Assembly (NCBI GenBank): GCA_030726725.1
Contig: JANRDC010000016.1
Coordinates: 29,565 to 93,564, forward strand
Source: Flavobacteriaceae bacterium
GTDB taxonomy: Bacteria; Bacteroidota; Bacteroidia; Flavobacteriales; Flavobacteriaceae
Direction of reading: 5' to 3'
Length of the DNA: 64,000 bases
Shown one piece after another: positions 1 to 9,238 of this stretch (position 1 is its first letter; every line of letters starts with the position of its first letter). Both the position numbers and the translations under genes were made by a program. The notes beneath the pieces are model-generated. The model was not told where the DNA came from. It saw nothing but the letters and a program-made list of their open reading frames with translations, and ran no database searches.

Positions 1-11
1 ATCACCTAGCT

Positions 12-713
12 ATGTCACAGTTGTATTTGGTCCCCACACCGATTGGGAATTTAGAAGACATGACCCATAGGGCCATTCGCCTGTTAAACGAGGCAGACTT
101 GATTTTGGCGGAGGACACCAGAACGAGCAAAAAACTCCTGCAGCACTATCAGATCAATACTCCCATGCAATCTTATCACATGCACAACGAGCACTACACC
201 ACCGAGGGGTTGGTCAAACGCATCGCTGCTGGAGAAACCATGGCTTTGATTACGGATGCGGGCACGCCGGGAATTTCAGATCCTGGATTTTTTTTGGCCA
301 GGGCCTGCATTCAGGCAGGAATCACCGTGACCTGTCTTCCGGGAGCTACCGCTTTTGTCCCCGCTTTGGTGCAAAGTGGACTGCCCAACGATCGCTTTGT
401 CTTTGAAGGATTTTTACCTCCAAAAAAAGGACGTCAAACCCGGCTGATTCAGATCGCACAAGAGACCAGGAGTACCATTCTCTACGAATCGCCCTATAAA
501 CTGGTCAAAACCTTGACCCAACTCATCGAGGTGTGCGGCCCAGAAAGACCCTGTGCCGTAGCCCGTGAATTGACCAAGTTATTTGAAGAAACCCAAAGGG
601 GAACACTCCAAGAAGTCACCGCGCATTACACCAATCACCCACCCAAGGGAGAGTTGGTGATCGTACTCGGGGGAGCCCCTCAAGAAACACGCAAAAACAA
701 CGACCATGAATAA
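12..713 (+). CDS. rsmI: 16S rRNA (cytidine-1402 2'-O)-methyltransferase RsmI
   Basis: A tetrapyrrole-methylase-fold enzyme of 233 residues, which is short for the family (usually about 270-290) but includes the whole catalytic core. It uses SAM to methylate the ribose of C1402 in the decoding centre of 16S rRNA. Visible are the N-terminal PTPIGNLEDMT motif (residues 8-18), AEDTRTS (33-39) and the SAM-binding ITDAGTPGISDPG segment from residue 80. The ATG at 12 follows a TAG at 7-9 that may end an upstream gene cut off by the window. Its last 8 bases overlap the next gene, so the two are probably translated together. Confidence 0.95.
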   Translation: MSQLYLVPTPIGNLEDMTHRAIRLLNEADLILAEDTRTSKKLLQHYQINTPMQSYHMHNEHYTTEGLVKRIAAGETMALITDAGTPGISDPGFFLARACIQAGITVTCLPGATAFVPALVQSGLPNDRFVFEGFLPPKKGRQTRLIQIAQETRSTILYESPYKLVKTLTQLIEVCGPERPCAVARELTKLFEETQRGTLQEVTAHYTNHPPKGELVIVLGGAPQETRKNNDHE

Positions 714-1131
714 TCTCTGTAAAACCGTTTGGAAAGGCGGAATGCTTTTTGAAAGCGAAAATGCATCAGGAAATATGGTGTCCATAGACATCGATGTACA
801 AGACGGGGGATCTGGCGCAGGATATCGCCCCAAGTCACTGATGCTTACCTCGCTGGCTGGGTGCTCTGGCATCGATGTGGTCTCCCTGTTCCAAAAGATG
901 AAAGTGCCTGTACGCGCCTTTGAAATCGACATAGATGCTCGCTTAACCGAGGAACACCCCAAGTATTACGATCGGGTACAGGTGGCGTATCATTTTTATG
1001 GGGACCAGTTGGACGAAAAAAAACTGGAACGCTGTGTTGAGCTCTCCGTGACCAAATACTGCGGCGTTATGGAAATGTTCCGCAGATTTTCGGAGGTGTC
1101 CACCAGCTGTGTTTTTCACCACGAATCTTAA
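706..1131 (+). CDS. OsmC family protein
   Basis: A 141-residue OsmC/Ohr-fold protein. The family comprises small dimeric peroxidases that reduce organic hydroperoxides with a pair of cysteines. Both expected cysteines are present, Cys53 in the LAGCSG segment and Cys119 in KYCGVMEMF. Length is typical. It starts inside the end of rsmI (8-base overlap) and is followed 11 bases later by recJ, so the three probably form one transcript. The substrate cannot be told from sequence; Flavobacteriia carry several OsmC paralogues, and peroxide detoxification is a family-level inference. Confidence 0.85.
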   Translation: MNNLCKTVWKGGMLFESENASGNMVSIDIDVQDGGSGAGYRPKSLMLTSLAGCSGIDVVSLFQKMKVPVRAFEIDIDARLTEEHPKYYDRVQVAYHFYGDQLDEKKLERCVELSVTKYCGVMEMFRRFSEVSTSCVFHHES

Positions 1132-1142
1132 TCTATTCTTTG

Positions 1143-2873
1143 ATGCATTGGCAGTTTACCCCTCAGCCTGATGCGGGTTTAACCGCTTCATTGGCCCAGT
1201 CCTTGGGGATTGGGACTGCAGTGGCTGCGCTGTTGGTTCAACGCGGGGTAACTGACTACGACCAGGCCAAGGCTTACTTTAGACCAGAGTGGTCAGCGCT
1301 TCACGACCCCTTTGACATGACTGATATGGATTTGGCGGTAGACCGAATCATGGACGCTTTGGCCCAGGGGAGCCGCTTGATGGTGTATGGGGATTACGAT
1401 GTGGATGGCACTTGTTCCGTGGCCCTGATGGCCGGATTTTTACAGCAGTTTACCGATCAGGTCATCACCTACATACCCGACAGATACCTGGAAGGCTATG
1501 GGGTGTCTTGGGTGAGTGTTGAACACGCTCAGGCCTCAGGGGTTGACTTAGTCATCGCCTTGGACTGCGGCATCAAAGCGCATGAACAGATCGCACATGC
1601 CCAATCTTTAGGGATTGACTATGTGGTTTGTGACCACCATGAACCTGGGAAAACACTTCCACAGGCAGTGGCGGTTTTAGACCCCAAACGCCCCGACTGC
1701 ACATATCCATATAAAGAACTCTGCGGTTGTGGTGTGGGGCTTAAGTTGATTCACGCCTTGTCGCTGGCGATGGGACTGGATCCCGAAACAACCCTGGCTC
1801 CTTACTTGGATTTGGTGGTTACGGCCATTGCGGCGGATATTGTACCCTTGACCGGAGAAAACAGAACCTTGGCTTATTTGGGGTTGGCCCAAATGAACCA
1901 AAGTCCCAGGGCAGCCTTTGCGGTACTTACCGAGCAGACAAAACAGCGGCCCTTGCAGATGGAGCAATTGCAGTTCCACGTCGCTCCGCGCATCAATGCT
2001 GCAGGCCGGATCAAACACGGTCAGCACGCTGTTGCTCTGTTGATGGAGACCTCAGTAGACACGGCTCGGGTGATGGCCCAAGAAATCGAAAGCTGGAACA
2101 CCCAGCGAAGAGGGCATCAAGAAACGATTTTTCAAGAGGCGCTGGCCCAAATTGAAGCGCAGGGAGCCCAGGAAGCTCCCGCCACCGTGGTCTGCGGTCA
2201 TTGGCACAAGGGGGTGATCGGTATTGTGGCTTCAAAACTCACGGAAACCTATTACAGACCCACGGTAGTGTTTACCGAGCACGAAGGTGTTTTGCACGCC
2301 TCTGCCCGTTCTGTTTCCGACTTTGATTTGCATGCGGCCTTGGAGGCGTGTAGCCAACATTTGATTCAGTTTGGCGGTCATAAGGCTGCCGCTGGGATGA
2401 GTTGTGAACCCGAAAGGTATGAAGCGTTTAAAAAAGCCTTTAACCAAATGGTAGCACAGCGCATTGAACCGCACCAAATGACGCCCAGCATTCGGGTAGA
2501 TGCGTCGATTGAACTCAGAGAAATCAATCCCAAATTGATGCGTATCATTCAGCAGATGGGTCCTTTTGGGCCGGGGAATGAGGCCCCAGTATGGGCGGCT
2601 TATGGGGTACATGAAACGGGTTATGCCCAGACGGTAGGCGCTGACAACAGCCATTTAAAAGGGGCCTGGGCACAAGGAGACAGCGCGGCTATTCCTTTTA
2701 TCGGTTTTGGTTGGGCAGAGGCCCAATCCTTGATGCGCGCCCGCACACTAGTCGATGTGCTGTTCTCTATTTCTAGCAACACCTGGAACGGAGTCACTTC
2801 AGTGCAGCTGATGGTCAAGGACATCAAAAAAAGCACAGCCATACACCCTGATGTCCAGACTGGGGAACTTTAG
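1143..2873 (+). CDS. recJ: single-stranded-DNA-specific 5'-3' exonuclease RecJ
   Basis: RecJ degrades single-stranded DNA from 5' ends in recombination and mismatch repair. This 576-residue protein has the DHH phosphoesterase motifs: the DYDVDGTCS segment (about residues 85-93), the DCG segment and the DHH triad in VCDHHEPG (about 165-172), followed by a DHHA1 domain with the GGHKAAAG motif near residue 420 and a C-terminal OB-like domain with the FGPGNEAP motif. I use the ATG at 1143; a TTG at 1140 in frame is also possible. Its stop codon overlaps that of the convergent lpxH by four bases, leaving no room for a terminator between them. Confidence 0.95.
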   Translation: MHWQFTPQPDAGLTASLAQSLGIGTAVAALLVQRGVTDYDQAKAYFRPEWSALHDPFDMTDMDLAVDRIMDALAQGSRLMVYGDYDVDGTCSVALMAGFLQQFTDQVITYIPDRYLEGYGVSWVSVEHAQASGVDLVIALDCGIKAHEQIAHAQSLGIDYVVCDHHEPGKTLPQAVAVLDPKRPDCTYPYKELCGCGVGLKLIHALSLAMGLDPETTLAPYLDLVVTAIAADIVPLTGENRTLAYLGLAQMNQSPRAAFAVLTEQTKQRPLQMEQLQFHVAPRINAAGRIKHGQHAVALLMETSVDTARVMAQEIESWNTQRRGHQETIFQEALAQIEAQGAQEAPATVVCGHWHKGVIGIVASKLTETYYRPTVVFTEHEGVLHASARSVSDFDLHAALEACSQHLIQFGGHKAAAGMSCEPERYEAFKKAFNQMVAQRIEPHQMTPSIRVDASIELREINPKLMRIIQQMGPFGPGNEAPVWAAYGVHETGYAQTVGADNSHLKGAWAQGDSAAIPFIGFGWAEAQSLMRARTLVDVLFSISSNTWNGVTSVQLMVKDIKKSTAIHPDVQTGEL

Positions 2874-3667
2874 TGGGCTGAGCCCTCAATGTAGGTGAGT
2901 AGCTCCAGACTATTTCCATCGAAAACCGCATAAGTGTTGTGGGTAATCCAATCTCCCGTATTGAGGTAGCGCGCTTCTGGAACACCAGAAATTTTTGGAT
3001 CTATCGGTAGATCCAGCGCTAGATGTCTGTGGCCGAAAACGTAGTAATCGACAGGGAATGCTGCTTGTTTTTTCAAGGCGTACTGAACCAGCCATTCGTT
3101 TTCAGCCCCGGCAAATACCAAGTCGTCAGCACCTGAAATCAGTTTGTTGCGCAGGGATAGATATTGGGCGAGCCGCACCCCTAAGTCGGGATGTAACCAC
3201 TGAAAGGCTTTTTGAAACAACGGAAAGGTAAATACCTTTTTCATGCGCTTGTACCCGTAGTCGCCAGGGCCCAAACCATCACCATGCCCGATTAAAAATG
3301 TCTTTTCCGCGATCTCGAAAAGTTGGGGTTTATGAAAGACTTGAAATCCGAGCTCTTGGCTTAAGTAATCTCGCACCCAGAGGTCGTGATTACCCGTAAA
3401 AAAATAGAGGGGTATTCCACGGTCAGCTAGTTGAGCCAATGCGCCCTGTACACGCACAAATCCTTTGGGAACAACTCGGTCGTACTCGAACCAAAAGTCA
3501 AACAGGTCACCCAGCAAGAACAGGGCGCCGCAATCAGGGGTAATTTTGTCCAGCCAAGCGATAAATCGGTGTTCTCTGGCCCTGCTCGATGCGGGATCTG
3601 GAGCGCCAAAATGCTGGTCGCTGGCAAAATACACGCGTTTATGGGGTGCCAGACTGATTTTGTGCAT
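2870..3667 (-). CDS. lpxH: UDP-2,3-diacylglucosamine diphosphatase (LpxH-type)
   Basis: A 265-residue calcineurin-like phosphoesterase. LpxH cleaves UDP-2,3-diacylglucosamine to lipid X in lipid A synthesis at the inner face of the cytoplasmic membrane. The metal-binding motifs appear in order: SDQHFG (near residue 16), GDLFDFW (near 53), GNHD (near 97), a GHGDG segment (near 130) and GHRH (near 212). The phenylalanine-rich FDFWFEYD stretch is typical of LpxH. It is the last gene of a minus-strand run after queD (3-base gap). The specific substrate is inferred from the family; other bacterial LpxH-like paralogues exist. Confidence 0.87.
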   Translation of the reverse strand: MHKISLAPHKRVYFASDQHFGAPDPASSRAREHRFIAWLDKITPDCGALFLLGDLFDFWFEYDRVVPKGFVRVQGALAQLADRGIPLYFFTGNHDLWVRDYLSQELGFQVFHKPQLFEIAEKTFLIGHGDGLGPGDYGYKRMKKVFTFPLFQKAFQWLHPDLGVRLAQYLSLRNKLISGADDLVFAGAENEWLVQYALKKQAAFPVDYYVFGHRHLALDLPIDPKISGVPEARYLNTGDWITHNTYAVFDGNSLELLTYIEGSAH

Positions 3668-3670
3668 GGT

Positions 3671-4123
3671 TTATGGATTGTCGCTGGCGTGCCAGGTGGC
3701 GTAGGAAGATTCAGTTTCTTGAAGCTTTAGGCTGTGTAGTTTGATGTGTTCCGGCAGCCTTTTTTTGATGCGTTCCGCAAAATCAACCACCATATTTTCG
3801 CTCGTGGGTTGATAATCGGCCAAAATGATGTGGTGCCCTTGTTCGGCCAAACTTTCTGCCAAAGCCTTGTGCGGGGTGTTTTTATTGAATACAGTGGCGT
3901 GATCAAAGGGATCAACCACTTCTTCTTTGACAATCTTTTTTAGGTCTGTAAAGTCGATGACCATCCCAAATTTAGGGTGATTTGGGTCTGTATTGGGGGT
4001 GCCTATGACGGTCACAGAGAGTTTATAGCTGTGGCCGTGAACGTTTCGGCATTTGCCGTCATAGCCCCAAAGAGCGTGACCGGTCTCAAACGTAAAAATC
4101 TTGGTGATGCGAATGCTACTCAT
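3671..4123 (-). CDS. queD: 6-carboxytetrahydropterin synthase / 6-pyruvoyl-tetrahydropterin synthase family (QueD-like)
   Basis: A 150-residue tunnelling-fold enzyme. QueD converts 7,8-dihydroneopterin triphosphate to 6-carboxytetrahydropterin in queuosine and 7-deazaguanine synthesis. The zinc-binding histidines are visible in FETGHALWG and in the NVHGHSY motif, preceded by the catalytic cysteine (GKCRNVHGH), and a conserved glutamate lies in SENMVVDF. I chose the ATG at 4123 rather than the in-frame TTG at 4138, because a perfect -7 box (TACCTTTG on the minus strand) covers 4136-4143 and would make the longer start untranscribed. Confidence 0.9.
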   Translation of the reverse strand: MSSIRITKIFTFETGHALWGYDGKCRNVHGHSYKLSVTVIGTPNTDPNHPKFGMVIDFTDLKKIVKEEVVDPFDHATVFNKNTPHKALAESLAEQGHHIILADYQPTSENMVVDFAERIKKRLPEHIKLHSLKLQETESSYATWHASDNP

Positions 4124-4135
4124 AATCGATTTTGG

Positions 4136-4143
4136 CAAAGGTA
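4136..4143 (-). promoter_or_regulatory. -7 box upstream of queD
   Basis: TACCTTTG on the minus strand, a perfect match to the Bacteroidota -7 consensus TAnnTTTG. It ends 12 bases before the queD ATG, so the leader would be very short. No TTG sits at the usual 17-23-base distance. It overlaps the final codons gap between queD and the upstream enoyl-CoA hydratase gene. Confidence 0.5.
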
Positions 4144-4144
4144 C

Positions 4145-4912
4145 TTATTTGCTTCGGTATTTAGCTAAAGCAGCTTGGGTTTCAGGGCTGAGCGCCAGAG
4201 CCGCAGTGACTTTAGCCCGTTCAAACAAGAGTTGTTCCCAGTGGGCTGTATCCGCCCAAAGGGCATTTTTGACCGCTTTTAGGGCAGCTGGGGCGTGTGT
4301 GGCTTGTTCCTTGAGAAACACTTCGATGGCTTTATCCAGGTCTTCGGGTTCACGGGTAGTGCGCTGGGTGAGGGGCCCACAGGCCAATCCTGTAATTTCA
4401 TGCCAATGGGCTGGAGATAAGGCCAATGCGGCCAGTCCAGAAGCCCCAATTTTTCGAGCCACCGCTGGAGCAATCACCGCTGGAGCAAGTCCAATACTCA
4501 GTTCTGATAGTTTGACCAAGGTGTGTTCACTGGCGATTACATAGTCACAGGCGGCTAATATGCCCACGCCCCCACCAACAGCTTTCCCTTGTACACGTCC
4601 TAAAATAGGATGGTTACATCGGGCCATGGCCAGAATGAGTCGGGCAAATCCACCAAAAAAATCCTCGGCTTCACGCAGGTTGTTCAACGCCAACACCTCT
4701 TCCAGGTGAGCGCCAGCACAAAATGTACTTCCCGTGGAGCCCAGCACCACCCAACCGATGTCTGTTCTATCAGACAGGTCGTCTAAAGTTTCGCACATTT
4801 GTGCGAGCATGGATGAGGTACAGGCATTTCCTGAAGGGTGTTCAAACTGAATCCAGGCAGTTTGTTGGTCTATCGTTAATCGCACCGAACCGGAGCTTTG
4901 TACAGCAATCAT
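4145..4912 (-). CDS. enoyl-CoA hydratase/isomerase (crotonase) family protein
   Basis: A 255-residue crotonase-fold protein. The oxyanion-hole segments are visible: STFCAGAHLEE (near residue 62) and GKAVGGGVGILAACDYVIA (near 109). Where classical hydratases have the first catalytic glutamate after GGG, this protein has Val-Gly; the second is probably the glutamate of KLSELSIGL. This pattern resembles the methylglutaconyl-CoA hydratase-like group, so a role in branched-chain acyl-CoA breakdown is possible but not shown. It lies between the MATE gene (20 bases upstream) and queD. Confidence 0.8.
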   Translation of the reverse strand: MIAVQSSGSVRLTIDQQTAWIQFEHPSGNACTSSMLAQMCETLDDLSDRTDIGWVVLGSTGSTFCAGAHLEEVLALNNLREAEDFFGGFARLILAMARCNHPILGRVQGKAVGGGVGILAACDYVIASEHTLVKLSELSIGLAPAVIAPAVARKIGASGLAALALSPAHWHEITGLACGPLTQRTTREPEDLDKAIEVFLKEQATHAPAALKAVKNALWADTAHWEQLLFERAKVTAALALSPETQAALAKYRSK

Positions 4913-4932
4913 AGCAGAGGCTTTTCGTAAAT

Positions 4933-6270
4933 TTAGGAGATTTGGGCCAGCGGCAAAAATTTAGCCTTGTATTTCAGCCAAAGCGCTATGGCCCGTATGC
5001 CCATCCAAACAATAAAGCCGATCCAAATACCAGAAAGCCCCCAATCCATATACTGGGACAACAGAACAAAAGGGACAAATCCGCCAAAAGAGGCGATCAG
5101 CAGGATATTGCGCAGGTACTTCATCTCGCCCAAACCTTTGAATAGGGCATCCAGTACAAAGGCAACAGCATTGATGGGCATGCCGATGAGCACGATCCAA
5201 AACACCCCCCAAAAGGCTTCTAGCACCGGCAGATCCTCAGAAAACAAGTGGCCTAGGGGTTGATAGGCGATCCAACCACCCAGCATCAACAGGGCGGCCA
5301 CACCCCAGCCGTAATACACGCATTTTCGCGTGAGCACCCACAGTGTTTTATAATTCTCTTGCCCCAGGAGTTTACCCCCCAAAATATTGGCTGAGGTGCC
5401 ATAGCCATCGATTAAGAAGGCGGCAAATAACCACAGATTGAGCGCTATGGTATGTGCGCCTACCGCCGCAGGTCCGAGTCCAGTGGCCTGACGCACAGAG
5501 ATAATCAGGGTGGTATTGAGCGCCACAGATCGGACAAACAGGTTTAAGGTCATGGAGATCAAACGCTTTAACTCGGGGTGTGGCGGACCGATCCACCTCA
5601 GCGGGATCGGCGTTTTCGCCCCCAAAAGCACCACGGCGATCAACGCCATGATCACTTGGGTAAACAAACTGGCCCAGCCCGCTCCATCGAGACCCATGGC
5701 CGGTATCCATTGGCCCCAGCCAAATACAAGGAAGTAGTCTGCTACGGCGTTGATCACAGCCCCGCTCAAGGCAATGGCCATAGGCCAAAGGGTGTTTTGC
5801 AGCCCCCGAAAAGTGCCAAAGATCGAAAAGGTCAGCAAAGTGAGCGGAACGCCCCAAACCCTAATTTTAAAGTAAGAAATACAGAATCCGATCAGCGAGT
5901 CTGTCGCGTTGAGCAGCCTAAATACGGGTTCCATAAAGGCGAGTCCCAAGGCGACTAAAATAAAGCTCGCCCCGACACTGATGATGATGGCTTGGGCAGG
6001 AAGGGTGCGTATTTCTTCTATTTTTCCTTTGCCCACATATTGTGCCACCAGTGAAGAAATCGAGCTTTGGGTTTGGCCGAGAACCCAAGTCAACATGCCC
6101 AAGAAGGAACTCACAATACCGGCCGCTGCCAGAGATTCGACAGCATTTACTGGAATATTGCCCACCATGGCGGTATCCGTCAACGAAATCAGGGGTTCAA
6201 CGATACCGGTAGCCATAGCGGGAAAGGCAAGCGGGTGTATTCTTTTTAGGGTAGCGGTATCCAGGCGCAT
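4933..6270 (-). CDS. MATE family efflux transporter
   Basis: A 445-residue inner-membrane protein with about twelve hydrophobic segments in two similar halves, as expected for MATE cation/drug antiporters. The N-terminal segment FPAMATGIVEPLISLTDTAMVG (near residues 17-38) is the typical MATE signature with its conserved TDTAMVG. Family length is about 440-460. Substrate is unknown; the DinF-like subgroup is possible. It is the first gene of the minus-strand run that includes the crotonase gene, and no consensus -7 box was found between it and tRNA-Ala. Confidence 0.9.
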   Translation of the reverse strand: MRLDTATLKRIHPLAFPAMATGIVEPLISLTDTAMVGNIPVNAVESLAAAGIVSSFLGMLTWVLGQTQSSISSLVAQYVGKGKIEEIRTLPAQAIIISVGASFILVALGLAFMEPVFRLLNATDSLIGFCISYFKIRVWGVPLTLLTFSIFGTFRGLQNTLWPMAIALSGAVINAVADYFLVFGWGQWIPAMGLDGAGWASLFTQVIMALIAVVLLGAKTPIPLRWIGPPHPELKRLISMTLNLFVRSVALNTTLIISVRQATGLGPAAVGAHTIALNLWLFAAFLIDGYGTSANILGGKLLGQENYKTLWVLTRKCVYYGWGVAALLMLGGWIAYQPLGHLFSEDLPVLEAFWGVFWIVLIGMPINAVAFVLDALFKGLGEMKYLRNILLIASFGGFVPFVLLSQYMDWGLSGIWIGFIVWMGIRAIALWLKYKAKFLPLAQIS

Positions 6271-6352
6271 GTAGCGTGCTTCAGGTTATTTCAAGAGCCG
6301 TAAAAATCGCCCTTATTCCGTAAAAAATAGCGATAATAACCAAAAAAAGTAT

Positions 6353-6360
6353 TTTCTTTG
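6353..6360 (+). promoter_or_regulatory. possible -7 box of tRNA-Ala
   Basis: TTTCTTTG matches TAnnTTTG at all but the second fixed base, 10 bases before the tRNA. Position fits a start at about 6367. No -33 TTG is visible, so this is a weak call. Confidence 0.3.
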
Positions 6361-6365
6361 TACCC

Positions 6366-6447
<82 letters not shown>

Positions 6448-6448
6448 A

Positions 6449-6475
6449 AACCCGGACAAATGTTCGGGTTTTTTT
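6449..6475 (+). terminator. intrinsic terminator of tRNA-Ala
   Basis: Stem CCCGGAC / GTTCGGG flanked by AA and TT, loop AAAT, followed by a run of seven T. It also ends the convergent addB operon on the other strand if the A-rich left flank serves there. Confidence 0.85.
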
Positions 6476-6492
6476 ATGCGGTAAATCACCGA

Positions 6493-9231
6493 TTACATTT
6501 CGTTGATGTCTTGATCAACAAAAGGCAGTTCAGGATTTAACAGCTCTGTGATCAGGCTTGATAATTTTTCTTTAAAAAGGTCGAGCACTGCGTTATCCAA
6601 GAGTACTTGAACCGGTTTTTGGCTTTTATCCGCAAACCCCATCACCCCATCTTTGCGGTTTTTAAAGCTAAAGATACCAGCGGTAATCGGCCCTTGTAGC
6701 GATGGATGATTTTGGGTGAGCAATCCGTAAAACAGCAGCTGAAACGCTTTTTCTTTACCCTTACCCGACAACAATTGGTCCCAAGAACTCAAGGTAACCT
6801 CACTTGGCGTCACCCGACCTGTCTTGTAGTCGATGATACGCAATACGCCGTTGAGTCGATCGATTCGATCAATGGTTCCGTAAAGCGCTAGGGGAACATC
6901 AAGGCCAGGAAGCAGCAGGGATTGAGTGTAGGATTGTTCCAGGGAAATTATTTCTAAAGAACCTGTCTCAGCCAGAGCGGCATCATAGTCGATTAAATCT
7001 TCAACGGACCGGATCAATACGTAGAGCGCGAGCGCATTCCTTCCAGTAGTTTTTTCAGGGTCCTCTTGCTTTTCTTTGAATTGGGCACGTACAACGGTTG
7101 GCGCATTTGCCTTGACCTCGGCCAATGCTTCCGCAGTGCACACACGACCCAACAAAGGGGTGTATAATTCAAAAAGACTGTCGTGGACAATATTTCCAAA
7201 TACCCTATGGCTGATTTGCCCGTCAAATGGATTAGGCTCCTCGATTTTCAGCACGTATTTACGATAAAATTCCAAGGGGTTGCGCAGATATGACATCAAG
7301 GCAGAAGCGGATATTTTGGTCGATAAATGCGCTTTTATGATTTCGAGTACTTCTGGCGTTTTATAGACAGATAAGGGTTTATTCGGTCGAAATTCACTGT
7401 TGGGCGCTGCGGGTATTTCCACGCATTTTTTTCGGGTGATCTCGTCGGCCAGCAGTTGGTGAATCCAACGGCTTTTCTCCCCTCCCTCTAAGACATCGGG
7501 GGCGGTGTTGTAGGTGAGGAACACTTTTTTAGCGCGCTGTAAAAGTCGGTAGAAGTGATAGGTATAGACCGCGTCTTTCTCCTTAAAAGTCGGTAGGCCA
7601 AACGCTTTTTTTAGGGCGTAAGGCAGGTGTGAATTGGTGGTGCGACCCGCGGGCAAGAGCCCTTCATTGACATGGGTGATCACCACTTGTTCAAAATCTA
7701 AGTTTCGGCTTTCCAACATCCCCATCACCTGAAGGCCGCCTAAAGCATCTCCTTGAAAATTGAGTTGTCTTTGGGCCAACAGTTGGTCGAACAAGTGTTG
7801 AAGTGCTTTGGGTTGGTCGACAAAGGAATATTGGCCGACGATTCGGCTGAGTTCATTCCACACCTCAAGCACGTGAATCAAGACCGATCCAGTCGTCGAA
7901 TCCTGGGATAAAGCTTCGTGATGCAACAAATGTTCGGTAAAGTATTTTTGATGAGCGATAAATCCCACAGGGTCATGGGCCCATCCTTTGAAGTGCGTTT
8001 GCCACAAATCTGCTGCCTCTGGAACGGCGCGGACAAGTGCCTCTAAAGTCCAATAGGTTTTTGTTTGGTGGACGACTCGGTCGGTAAATACCTCCGACAG
8101 ATTTGGGTATTGGGCTTCCCAGTACTTGACCAACAGCGGATGAGTGATCAGGGCCACCAAATCAGTCTGGTGTATGGGGGCTTCGCTGTTTCTGGAGCCC
8201 AACGCCCATACCAAGGACCAAAGCGATGCCGTCAGGCTGGAAGGCACGGGAAACCCCATGGTAATATTTGCGGAAACCTGCTCAGGAAGCGCGTGAATCA
8301 GTGGGTTTAAGGCCTTTTCATCCCCCAAAATCACCGCTGTTTTGGCGCGCTCTTCCGGAGACATATCGCCCAAAAGCTGACCTGAAAACTGCATTTGCGC
8401 CACTGTTTTGGGGATGCCCACCAAATGGATTTGTTGGGGCGATTGCACATAGGATTCAGGGCCTAAAAAGGGATGTTTTTGGTAATACGGCCACTGTTTG
8501 TATTGGCGCATAAAGTGGCCTGCGTCGTGGACAGGATCGTTGAGGTAATAGAGGTCGATGTCCCAATAAGCTGTAGCTCGATCTGACTCGAGCAGTTTTT
8601 GGAAAATTACTTCCTCCGCCCTATTTAAAGCGTTAAAACCCACAAGCACCCATTTTTTTTCCGGGTATTCAGAGATATAAGCGCTGATTTTTTCACTGGC
8701 CATTCGGTATAAAAGTCCTTGATGCGCCCATCCTTTTTCAGTGATTCTGGTTTCAAATGTGTTGTAAAGCGGGTAAAGCATTTGCCAAAAGGCCATGTAA
8801 TGGCCCACCATAGGCGTAGTGTGTTCTTCTTGGGACCAATGGTTGAGTTCTTGCAAGTAGTTGAGGTCGCTCATCAAGGTCTGAGCAGGGATGAGGTAGC
8901 GATCTATCTCCTCAAAGTCACCCAACAAGGTCGGTCCCCAGCCCAAGAAAACTTGAAATGAATCGTGATTTTCTAGGGGCAATGAACGGTATGCCGCATA
9001 GAGCTCCAGCAGGAGTATGGTGTTGCCGGGATGGTGTTTTTGGGCGAGTTCAGCGACAAAAGGCTCAATACTCCATATTTCAGGCGCTATAATGGGCGTG
9101 TTGACTTGGGCCAACAGCTGTTGACCCAAGGCCCACCCTGCTCGTTTGCTCGGAAGCACGAAGACATATGACGACAGCCCTTTACCCAAAGGCGCATATC
9201 GAGCGGCTATATCACTGAGGAAAGAACCCAA
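6493..9231 (-). CDS. addB: AddB-like helicase-nuclease subunit (PD-(D/E)XK nuclease domain)
   Basis: A 912-residue protein whose C-terminal third has the RecB/AddB nuclease motifs: GNIVHDSLFEL (near residue 685), the GTIDRIDRL segment (near 788) and IIDYKTG (near 804). The N-terminal part has the degenerate helicase-like fold of AddB (VLPSKRAGWALGQQ). With AddA it would process double-strand breaks for RecA. The cysteines that normally hold the AddB Fe-S cluster are missing: the segment usually written YxxCPxxFY reads YLRNPLEFY and the C-terminus has no cysteine. TTG at 9231 is the only plausible start. Last gene of addA-kbl-addB. Confidence 0.85.
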   Translation of the reverse strand: MGSFLSDIAARYAPLGKGLSSYVFVLPSKRAGWALGQQLLAQVNTPIIAPEIWSIEPFVAELAQKHHPGNTILLLELYAAYRSLPLENHDSFQVFLGWGPTLLGDFEEIDRYLIPAQTLMSDLNYLQELNHWSQEEHTTPMVGHYMAFWQMLYPLYNTFETRITEKGWAHQGLLYRMASEKISAYISEYPEKKWVLVGFNALNRAEEVIFQKLLESDRATAYWDIDLYYLNDPVHDAGHFMRQYKQWPYYQKHPFLGPESYVQSPQQIHLVGIPKTVAQMQFSGQLLGDMSPEERAKTAVILGDEKALNPLIHALPEQVSANITMGFPVPSSLTASLWSLVWALGSRNSEAPIHQTDLVALITHPLLVKYWEAQYPNLSEVFTDRVVHQTKTYWTLEALVRAVPEAADLWQTHFKGWAHDPVGFIAHQKYFTEHLLHHEALSQDSTTGSVLIHVLEVWNELSRIVGQYSFVDQPKALQHLFDQLLAQRQLNFQGDALGGLQVMGMLESRNLDFEQVVITHVNEGLLPAGRTTNSHLPYALKKAFGLPTFKEKDAVYTYHFYRLLQRAKKVFLTYNTAPDVLEGGEKSRWIHQLLADEITRKKCVEIPAAPNSEFRPNKPLSVYKTPEVLEIIKAHLSTKISASALMSYLRNPLEFYRKYVLKIEEPNPFDGQISHRVFGNIVHDSLFELYTPLLGRVCTAEALAEVKANAPTVVRAQFKEKQEDPEKTTGRNALALYVLIRSVEDLIDYDAALAETGSLEIISLEQSYTQSLLLPGLDVPLALYGTIDRIDRLNGVLRIIDYKTGRVTPSEVTLSSWDQLLSGKGKEKAFQLLFYGLLTQNHPSLQGPITAGIFSFKNRKDGVMGFADKSQKPVQVLLDNAVLDLFKEKLSSLITELLNPELPFVDQDINEM

Positions 9232-9238
9232 AAGCAGA

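Noticed and set aside
5372..5857. 161-codon frame on the same strand as the MATE gene in another frame
   Set aside because: Out-of-frame shadow of a transporter with clear membrane helices.
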